From assembly GCA_027682925.1 (NCBI GenBank), contig JAQCYU010000034.1:1-20841 (forward strand): 20,841 nucleotides of DNA. The letters run 5' to 3'. The stretch comes from Coriobacteriaceae bacterium AF45-21 (GTDB taxonomy: Bacteria > Actinomycetota > Coriobacteriia > Coriobacteriales > Coriobacteriaceae). The notes beneath the pieces were generated by a model. The model ran no database searches. It worked only from the letters and a program-made list of their open reading frames with translations, and was not told the origin of the DNA. The first letter of the stretch is position 1; the number at the start of each line of letters is the position of its first letter. Position numbers and translations under genes: made by a program. Positions 16,042 to 20,841 of this stretch are shown here, in pieces.

Positions 16042-16757
16042 GCGCCGGCGCTACGCTACTCAAGCTGCAACAGATCGATTTGGAGCTCGCCCGCAACAAG
16101 AGCGAACTTGCCAATATGCCGGAGCTCAAGGAGCTTGCTTCCAAGCGCAAGACCTATGTGAAGCTAAAATCCGAGATGACCAAGCTCTACGCCCAGCGCA
16201 AGGATCTGGACATTGAGCTCGACGATCTCAACACCACCGAGATTCAGACCAACAACGCCATCGAGGCTGCCAAGAAGCGTCACGTCGACGGTTCTGATTA
16301 CCGCGAGGTTCAGGACCTGGAGAACGAGCTCGCCACCCTGGCCAAGCGTCTGGACAAGATTGAGCACACCCGCAAGGATGTCGTTGTCGCCCACAAAGAG
16401 GCGCTCGACCGCGAGGCCCGCGCGCAGGCTATCATCGCCAAGTTCGAGGAGGGCGTGAAGGCCGATACCAAGGCCGCCCGCGCCAAGGCCGCCGACCTAC
16501 AGGGCAAGATCGACGCCGCCACCAAGGAGCGCATTGCACTTGCCGCCACGCTGCCGACCGATGTGCTCACCGACTACGAGCGCCTGCTCAAGCAATTCCG
16601 CGGCCTTGCCGTCGAGACCATCCAGGGCAACATTCCCACGGTCTGTCACACCGCGCTGCAGGCATCGTCCATGAGCGACCTCAACCACGACGGCAGTGAG
16701 ATTACGCACTGCCCCTACTGTCACCGTCTGCTGGTGCTCCCGAGCAAGGAAGCCTAA
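16038..16757 (+). CDS. Coiled-coil zinc-ribbon protein (DUF164/zf-RING_7 family)
   Basis: I start at ATG 16038, which has an AAAGGAG site and overlaps the Nif3 stop as ATGA (239 residues). The first roughly 180 residues are almost entirely charged heptad-like helix (coiled-coil hairpin). The C terminus resembles the C4 zinc ribbon of the family that includes Helicobacter HP0958/FlgZ. Only one normal CX2C knuckle, HCPYCHRL (about 223-230), is present. The first knuckle reads PTVCHTAL, where a Pro stands three residues before the single Cys, so one usual cysteine is missing. The adjacent His might substitute as a ligand. The function of the actinobacterial members is not established. Confidence 0.85.
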   Translation: MSAGATLLKLQQIDLELARNKSELANMPELKELASKRKTYVKLKSEMTKLYAQRKDLDIELDDLNTTEIQTNNAIEAAKKRHVDGSDYREVQDLENELATLAKRLDKIEHTRKDVVVAHKEALDREARAQAIIAKFEEGVKADTKAARAKAADLQGKIDAATKERIALAATLPTDVLTDYERLLKQFRGLAVETIQGNIPTVCHTALQASSMSDLNHDGSEITHCPYCHRLLVLPSKEA

Positions 16758-16759
16758 AG

Positions 16760-17973
16760 ATGACGGCGGAATCCAACAATTCAATGCAACTTGAGGGAAA
16801 AACGATCCTGCTGGGCATCACCGGCGGGATCGCCGCCTATAAGTCGTGCAATATCGTGCGCCTGCTGCAAAAGCGCGGCGCACGCGTCAAGGTCGTTATG
16901 AGCGAGCATGCCACGGAGTTCGTGGGTCCGCTCACCTTCCGCGCGCTCACCAACGAGCCCGTCGCCGTGGGCCTGTTCGACGACCCGTCCGACCCCATCC
17001 ACCATATTTCGCTCGCGCAGGAGCCCGATCTGGTGGTCGTAGCGCCCGCGACCGCCAATATCATCGCCAAGATGGCCAACGGCATCGCCGACGACCTTAT
17101 CTCCACCACGCTGCTTGCGACGCCGCGACCCATCGTGATCGCACCCGCTATGAACAACGGCATGTGGAAGGCGCCGGCGACACAGGCCAACATGGCCACG
17201 CTGTGCGAGCGCGGTGTCCATGTGGTGGGACCCGGCAGCGGCTACCTTGCCTGCGGTGACGTGGACACGGGCCGCATGAGCGAGCCCGAGGACATCGTAG
17301 AGGCTGTCTGTGAGGTGCTCAACCCCGCGCCTCAGGACCTGGCAGGTAAGCGCATCGTAATTACCGCCGGTCCCACGCACGAACCGATCGACCGGTGCGC
17401 TTCATTGGCAATCGCTCTTCGGGCAAGATGGGCATCGCCCTGGCGGGGGAGGCCGCACGCCGCGGCGCTACGGTCACGCTGGTGTTGGGGCCGACGTCGC
17501 TCGAAATCCCGCGCGATGTGGAGTGCGTGCGCGTGCAGACCGCCGCAGAGATGCTACAAGCTGCCCAGAGCGCCTTCCAGGCGGCCGACGCGGCCATCTG
17601 TGCCGCCGCAGTCGCCGACTACACACCGGCGGCCCCTGCGGACCATAAGCTCAAAAAGGTCAACGAGCGCCTGGATCGAATCGAGCTCGTGGAGACGGTC
17701 GATATTCTGGCCGAGCTTTCGCGCCACAAGGGCAACCGCTGCGTGATCGGCTTTGCGGCCGAGACCGATAACGTCGTGGAGTACGCGAAACGCAAATTGG
17801 CGCGCAAAGGGTGCGATGCCATTATCGCCAACGACGTCTCGCGCGCCGATTCGGGTTTTGGAACCGATACCAACAAGGCGTGGATTGTGAGCACAACGGG
17901 CGTGCTGGAACTTCCCGTACTCACAAAACCCCAGCTCGCAGATACAATTTTGGATTTGCTTCAAAATTCTTAA
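16760..17973 (+). CDS. coaBC: CoaBC: phosphopantothenoylcysteine decarboxylase/synthetase (frameshifted)
   Basis: The bifunctional enzyme of coenzyme A synthesis joins cysteine to phosphopantothenate (CoaB) and decarboxylates the product (CoaC). The CoaC half shows GITGGIAAYK (about 19-28), HHISLAQEPDLVVVAPATAN, APAMNNGMW and the clamp SGYLACGDVDTGRM. The CoaB half begins with ITAGPTHEPID, after which the frame is lost at about 17392. The next frame resumes at once with VRFIGNRSSGKMG and holds CAAAVADYTP and the lysine motif DHKLKK, ending at TAA 17971-17973. One C restored to the CC at 17392-17393 gives the expected PID-PVRF junction and about 404 residues. The first frame alone would end at 17746. 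The start has AAGGAAG upstream. A base error is the simplest explanation in this essential gene. Confidence 0.93.
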
Positions 17974-17981
17974 AAAAGTTC

Positions 17982-18011
17982 TTGCACAAGGCTAAAGTTT
18001 CGGGTTAATAT
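17982..18011 (+). promoter_or_regulatory. Sigma70-type promoter for tRNA-Pro
   Basis: A -35 box TTGCAC (17982-17987) and a -10 box TAATAT (18006-18011) are separated by 18 bases. They lie between the coaBC stop and the tRNA-Pro gene at 18054, in a locally AT-rich stretch. Confidence 0.65.
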
Positions 18012-18053
18012 ACTCCCTGTTGCGAGCGAGAGCAGAGCAACAAACAAAAGCTT

Positions 18054-18130
<77 letters not shown>

Positions 18131-18140
18131 GAAGTTTGCA

Positions 18141-18169
18141 GGTCAGGCACCTAGTGCCTGACCTTTTTT
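18141..18169 (+). terminator. Intrinsic terminator after tRNA-Pro
   Basis: The perfect 10-bp stem GGTCAGGCAC / GTGCCTGACC (loop CTA) is followed by TTTTTT at 18164-18169. It marks the end of the conserved gene block; the base composition changes just downstream. Confidence 0.9.
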
Positions 18170-18172
18170 GTT

Positions 18173-18202
18173 TTAAGCAATTGCTTAATTTTGATTAAGC
18201 AA
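18173..18202. repeat. TTAAGCAA palindrome plus third half-site
   Basis: TTAAGCAATTGCTTAA (18173-18188) is a perfect 16-bp palindrome. A third copy of the half-site TTAAGCAA follows at 18195-18202 after a 6-base spacer. It sits directly after the tRNA-Pro terminator. The arrangement resembles a dimeric regulator operator or an integrase arm/core site, but no adjacent promoter or integrase gene is visible. Confidence 0.5.
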
Positions 18203-18593
18203 CAGGGTGCCAAAAATCTACCTGCGCGATAATCGCCCTTTGCGGTTACTTGTGCGTTTTGCACGCGCTTGAGCCGATTTATTAACGCGATATGAATCTA
18301 CATACGCGTAGCTGGTATACAGCCGAGTAAGGGCTGTATTTATCGCGGCGATTTACATAGATATAGCGACTGTAACGGACAAGCGTGTCGCTGTATTTAT
18401 TCCAGTAGCTCACTTGATCGGTGGACAAGTTGGCTGTTGCAACGAAACGCCAAGCAGGATGGGCTCCATACGAGGACGCCGCAGGAGTAATGGCGGGGGA
18501 GTGCGGCAAGCGCTCTGAGAGCCGCTGTGTGACCCCATGTCTCCTCAACCCGATTACCTGTGCTATGAACCTCGAATTGTTCGAGTAATCGCC
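18203..18593. other. Gene-poor stretch with hairpins; possible decayed minus-strand ORF
   Basis: No convincing gene is found here. On the minus strand one frame stays open down to a TAA near 18282 and would encode a Tyr/Arg-rich C terminus (WNKYSDTLVRYSR, then DKYSPYSAVYQLRV), an approximate internal repeat. Its only ATG (18698) lies inside the DUF6273 fragment, beyond that gene's terminator, and there is no clear ribosome binding site. Two inverted repeats on the plus strand, ATACAGCC/GGCTGTAT (317-339 past 18000) and AGCGAC/GTCGCT, are both followed by a shared GTATTTAT, so the peptide repeat mirrors a DNA repeat. This may be a gene remnant or structured non-coding sequence. Confidence 0.3.
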
Positions 18594-18627
18594 AAAAGAA
18601 AAGCCCTCGCAGGATTGCGAGGGCTTT
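18594..18627 (-). terminator. Intrinsic terminator for the minus-strand DUF6273 fragment
   Basis: A perfect 12-bp inverted repeat (18600-18611 with 18616-18627, loop GGAT) lies just past the stop codon at 18641. On the minus strand it is followed by TTCTTTT, giving a canonical terminator. It would end transcription of the DUF6273 gene and remains intact although that gene is truncated. Confidence 0.85.
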
Positions 18628-18640
18628 GCGCTAAAAGAGA

Positions 18641-18982
18641 TCAGAAGCAGAAAGCGGGGAGAACATAAAACGAGTCCGTCGCGCTGTAGCTGTAGCAAAT
18701 ACCGCCGCTTTGAACATAGCGAAAGGACGTGGAGCTGCGCGGTCTCACGGAGCGAGTCCAGTGGCTATAGCCTGATGCACCGGAATAGTTCGACCCCGTC
18801 ACGCCCTTGGATTTGTAGCACTCGTACTGGATGCCGTCGGATTGCATATCCCCGTATACTTCGGTTGCCGAGAGCAGAAAAACCTTGTCGGTTGTCGCCG
18901 AGGGGGCACCGCCCCAGTTACCGCCAACGTTATCGGTTGTCTTTGTGACGGGTTTTACCTTTGACTGGAAGAACCTCTTGCC
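18641..18982 (-). pseudogene. 5'-truncated DUF6273-domain protein fragment
   Basis: The minus-strand frame is open from two adjacent stops (18983-18988) down to TGA at 18641. It encodes about 113 residues that look like the C-terminal part of DUF6273 proteins: DKVFLLSATEVYG, then GIQYECYKSKG, GYSHWTRSVRP, and a C-terminal Tyr/Ser-rich YVLPAFCF. DUF6273 usually forms the end of larger, often surface-exposed proteins of gut Firmicutes and Actinobacteria, and its function is unknown. No ATG or GTG precedes the first domain motifs, and ATG 18847 would cut the domain. There is no ribosome binding site. The 5' part of the gene is therefore missing while the terminator is preserved. Confidence 0.75.
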
Positions 18983-19012
18983 TTATTAAAGAAATACGCC
19001 AAATACAACGGA

Positions 19013-19018
19013 TATAAT
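19013..19018 (+). promoter_or_regulatory. Possible -10 element upstream of the small secreted protein
   Basis: A consensus TATAAT lies about 70 bases before ATG 19089. At a spacing of 17 or 18 bases I find no good -35 box, so the promoter may need an activator or be decayed. Confidence 0.35.
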
Positions 19019-19030
19019 GCGGAAGGAGGC

Positions 19031-19064
19031 GACATCGAGTAACTATCGACATCGAGTAACTATC
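19031..19064. repeat. 17-bp perfect tandem duplication in the 5' leader
   Basis: GACATCGAGTAACTATC occurs twice head to tail (19031-19047 and 19048-19064) with no mismatch. It lies between the TATAAT box and the AAGGAG ribosome binding site of the small secreted protein gene. It may be slipped-strand duplication or a doubled binding site. Confidence 0.85.
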
Positions 19065-19088
19065 AAAGGCCAGATTAAGGAGCCAGCC

Positions 19089-19495
19089 ATGAAGAAATGC
19101 CTGCCCTCCATCGTCTCAGCAACTCTTTGCCTCTCCCTTGTCATGACACCATTTGTACCCGTTGCGGCAGCCTATGCCGACGAGGGATCTCCCGCCGAGA
19201 GCAGCGATATCTACGTCTGAGTCAACTACGACGAAAATTACGATATATCCCTTTTTTTGAGCGCGGGCGCTGCACGGATTCATATTCCAAGGCGTGGTGC
19301 GATTCTCACGGATCTGCAAATAACCGCACCGTCCCTCACAAGGTCAAGCTGAACGCGAAGGAGGAGGCTTGCCTGCGCGATCCCTACCTTGCTGGCACCG
19401 CTGAAGTTATCGCCGGTCTCGTGACAACCGGTCCTGGCGGCGGCTTGTTTGCAACCGCAATGACATCGTACCGACTTTTCACTTGCATGTTCTGA
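19089..19495 (+). pseudogene. Small secreted protein, reading frame interrupted
   Basis: ATG 19089 has an AAGGAG site and starts a clear Sec signal peptide: MKK, a hydrophobic core LCLSLVMTPFVPVAAAY, and a likely AYA-D cleavage site near residue 28. The frame hits TGA at 19218-19220, leaving only 43 residues. Beyond it, the same frame continues (VNYDENYDIS) to a run of seven T (19252-19258). After that the -1 frame carries a plausible mature domain of about 75 residues: RCTDSYSKAWCDSHG, KLNAKEEACLRDPYLAG, a Gly-rich VTTGPGGGLFATAM, and the end FTCMF with TGA at 19493-19495. A nonsense change plus a lost T would explain this. I do not recognise the family. The cysteines and glycine-rich end are compatible with a bacteriocin-like or toxin peptide, which is a guess. 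Confidence 0.45.
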
Positions 19496-19507
19496 AAGGC
19501 AGTTGCC

Positions 19508-19747
19508 ATGCAGTCGCAAAATCAATCGAGATACTTGACCACAATCGGCTTTGCCCTGCTTGCATTACTCTTTGCTAGCGACCTTTTGCTGAAACCGCCC
19601 AAGGAACTCGTTTCGCTTGCCATAGCCTGCATTTCCGCCCTTTACTTTACGGCAACCCTATTCGTCGGACTAAAGGAGAGGAAAAAAGCCGCAGTCGTTG
19701 CATCTGCCGTAGGCGTGATCATAGCCATTGCCTCATTCTTTATCTGA
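19508..19747 (+). CDS. Small multi-pass membrane protein, function unknown
   Basis: The 79-residue product has three hydrophobic segments: about 10-27 (TTIGFALLALLFASDLLL), about 33-53 (ELVSLAIACISALYFTATLFV) and about 62-78 (VVASAVGVIIAIASFFI), with a positively charged KERKK between the second and third. It begins 12 bases after the end of the interrupted secreted-protein frame and has an AAAGGCAG site, so the two were probably one operon. Small three-helix proteins next to a secreted peptide are often immunity proteins; nothing in the sequence proves this here. Codon use is less GC-biased than in the housekeeping genes. Confidence 0.6.
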   Translation: MQSQNQSRYLTTIGFALLALLFASDLLLKPPKELVSLAIACISALYFTATLFVGLKERKKAAVVASAVGVIIAIASFFI

Positions 19748-19759
19748 CACATTGGTGAT

Positions 19760-20095
19760 CTAGGGGCGATATCGTAGGAATACGACCGGGAGAGCCGGGA
19801 CCAGATTGCCCGGGTTGCCCGGTCGGCTCGCGCGACGGCGCGGCGGTTCCACAGAAAGCTCTCCGGACTTCACGCCGTTTCTGATCGCATTGTAGACAGC
19901 CATCTCGTCTTCGCAGTCGGCGAGCACGCGGTGTGCGTCGTCGTTTTGGATGTCCAGTAAATCTCGAAGGTCCTCCATGCACCAGCGTCCGAGATTTGGC
20001 CATGCGCGTTGCGTGAGCTGATAAGTGTCGATTGCGATGTTGTAGTTAAAGTCCAAGCCAAAGCCGTCCCAGGCAGAACGGCTTTGTTTCCTTGA
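19760..20095 (-). pseudogene. Truncated DEDD/DnaQ-like 3'-5' exonuclease fragment
   Basis: The minus-strand frame opens just after a TAA (20096-20098) and ends at TAG 19760-19762. It encodes IAIDTYQLTQRAWPNLGRW, then MEDLRDLLDI, and DDAHRVLADCEDEMAVYNAI, which matches the C-terminal half of DnaQ-type exonucleases: Exo II-like Asp/Tyr, then the Exo III motif with H-x-x-x-A-D. The N-terminal Exo I motif (DxE) is absent, and the upstream part is not recognisable in any frame, so only about the last 100 residues remain. The tail is Pro/Gly/Arg-rich and contains a PGNPGN repeat. A TTG start at 20056 is possible but would not give an active enzyme. Confidence 0.6.
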
Positions 20096-20118
20096 TTATC
20101 AACTTCATCCGGACACTT

Positions 20119-20154
20119 CCCGCATTCATCCGTGTGTGTACGGATGAATGCGGG
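20119..20154. other. 15-bp perfect inverted repeat (hairpin)
   Basis: Arms 20119-20133 and 20140-20154 (CCCGCATTCATCCGT and its complement) enclose GTGTGT. There is no T tract on either side, so it is not a standard terminator. It is downstream of the minus-strand gene ending at 20198 and next to a second hairpin. It may be a stability structure, a mobile-element end or an operator-like site. Confidence 0.6.
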
Positions 20155-20163
20155 GTTCAATAC

Positions 20164-20192
20164 CCCGGCGGCCTGATCGGCAGACCGCCGGG
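20164..20192 (-). terminator. Possible terminator hairpin after the minus-strand membrane-anchored gene
   Basis: On the minus strand CCCGGCGGTCTG pairs with CAGGCCGCCGGG (12 pairs including one G-U) around the loop CCGAT, starting six bases after the stop codon of the gene ending at 20198. Only a weak T-rich tract (GTATTG) follows, so termination would be inefficient or factor-dependent. The G-U pair means that the stem is better on the minus strand than on the plus strand. Confidence 0.5.
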
Positions 20193-20197
20193 AATTC

Positions 20198-20626
20198 TCA
20201 CTCCTCGAAAAAAGCCGGCACTCGGTTAGTCCTGCGCATCTTGAAATCGCCAGACTCGTGGGAGACGTAGAGAATGCCGTCCATCCCATCTCGTGATGCA
20301 TACGACAGGTGAACTGAACCGCAATCCGATCCATCATTGTCGAGAAGATCGAACGAATTCGGGTCGCTCGTTGCGGCCAAACGACCACCCAGACAAGAGC
20401 CATCGTCATTACAGATTTGCCATTCCATGTCTTCGCCTGCAAGAATCGCCATAGACGGCCTGGTCGCGCCATCGTTGACATACATCCCGTCTATGCCAAA
20501 CCCATTTTCAGCGCCATCGATGAACGACTGCTCGGACCTATACCTCGCAAATGATGCACATAGCACCATTGCAAGACAAAGTACAAAGCCAACAATCGCT
20601 ATCTTTGCATAGCTCTTGCCTATCAT
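20198..20626 (-). CDS. Membrane-anchored extracytoplasmic protein, function unknown
   Basis: I choose ATG 20626 because GAGGTG (20633-20638) lies six bases upstream and the ABC ATPase stop is one base away; a GTG at 20635 lacks a comparable site. The 142-residue product has one N-terminal hydrophobic segment (about 7-25, IAIVGFVLCLAMVLCASFA) after a short basic start, so it is anchored or secreted. The remainder is polar and Asp/Gly-rich with three Cys (WQICNDDGSCLGG and DCGSV), suggesting a small beta-rich external domain, perhaps with a disulfide. I do not recognise the family. It is translationally coupled to the ABC ATPase gene and may be an accessory or sensor of that transporter. Confidence 0.7.
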   Translation of the reverse strand: MIGKSYAKIAIVGFVLCLAMVLCASFARYRSEQSFIDGAENGFGIDGMYVNDGATRPSMAILAGEDMEWQICNDDGSCLGGRLAATSDPNSFDLLDNDGSDCGSVHLSYASRDGMDGILYVSHESGDFKMRRTNRVPAFFEE

Positions 20627-20627
20627 G

Positions 20628-20841
20628 TCATTCACCTCGCTCGTATGTATCGAGGTATTCCTGCTTGAGCGTCTGCGAGGACGACTCGGTCTTTTCCACG
20701 AGCGTGCCGGCCTCGATGAAGTAGAACGAGTCGGTGAGGTCTGCCAGGTCGTCGAGCAGATGGCTTGAAATGAGCACGCTGCGTCCCCGCGCCACCTCGC
20801 TGCGCATCGCGTCGCAGGAGGTTTTCCGTTTTCCCGGATCG
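20628..20841 (-). CDS. ABC transporter ATP-binding protein, C-terminal part (cut by window edge)
   Basis: The frame runs from the window end to TGA 20628-20630 and encodes 70 residues. It contains a D-loop-like DPGKR, then GRSVLISSHLLDDLADLTDSF with the H-loop histidine of ABC ATPases, and FIEAGTLVEK. This is the usual C-terminal third of the CcmA/BcrA-type exporter ATPases. Walker A and B would lie outside the window. The C-terminal tail (QTLKQEYLDTYERGE) is charged. The next gene begins one base after the stop, forming a minus-strand operon opposed to the upstream plus-strand genes. Confidence 0.85.
   Translation of the reverse strand, partial: DPGKRKTSCDAMRSEVARGRSVLISSHLLDDLADLTDSFYFIEAGTLVEKTESSSQTLKQEYLDTYERGE

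Noticed and set aside
19218..19220. TGA in the secreted protein as a selenocysteine codon
   Set aside because: No SECIS-like hairpin follows directly, there is no selenoprotein homology, and a frame change is still required downstream.

Overview
The window reads as a GC-rich, tightly packed chromosomal segment of an actinobacterium of class Coriobacteriia, most likely Collinsella or a close relative. The basis is the strong bias to G/C at third codon positions, the gene content and order (ABC-F, ScpAB, RluB-type synthase, cmk-plsC-ispH, DUF512-der-plsY-gpsA, Nif3 with a zinc-ribbon protein), and a DUF6273 surface-protein remnant. The genus is an inference; no database search was possible.

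Region 1 (1-878) carries no protein gene. It holds a 109-bp exact direct repeat (1-109 and 795-903), tRNA-Met(CAT) and tRNA-Ala(GGC), each with its own sigma70-type promoter and intrinsic terminator, and a 162-bp inverted-repeat element (416-577). The left repeat copy contains the 3' end of a tRNA-Ala, its terminator and the first codons of the ABC-F gene, which then break off.

Region 2 (879-17973) is one long co-directional plus-strand run of housekeeping genes, mostly with short gaps or overlaps and clear ribosome binding sites. In order they are: an ABC-F ribosome-associated ATPase, a small membrane protein, an M50 site-2-type protease, ScpA and ScpB (SMC complex), an RsuA/RluB pseudouridine synthase, cytidylate kinase, a PlsC acyltransferase, IspH, a DUF512 radical-SAM-like protein, the GTPase Der, PlsY, GpsA, ribulose-phosphate epimerase, a cysteine desulfurase, a Nif3-family protein, a coiled-coil zinc-ribbon protein and CoaBC. 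Together they serve chromosome segregation, ribosome maturation, phospholipid synthesis (gpsA-plsY-plsC), isoprenoid, coenzyme A and Fe-S/thiolation metabolism. Three of them (scpA, the plsC tail, coaBC) are broken, or appear broken, in a way that one missing base each would explain. scpA and coaBC are normally essential, so base-level assembly error is the simplest reading.

Region 3 (17974-20841) begins with tRNA-Pro(GGG) and its terminator and then changes character: it is sparser, less GC-biased, and has genes on both strands and gene fragments. It holds a palindromic TTAAGCAA element, a 5'-truncated DUF6273 fragment (minus) with an intact terminator, an interrupted small secreted protein followed by a small multi-pass membrane protein (plus), a truncated DEDD-exonuclease fragment (minus), two hairpins, and a minus-strand operon of an ABC-transporter ATPase (cut by the window edge) and a membrane-anchored protein. 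This looks like an accessory region downstream of a tRNA gene. The secreted-protein/membrane-protein pair and the ABC/anchored-protein pair are the least explained content.
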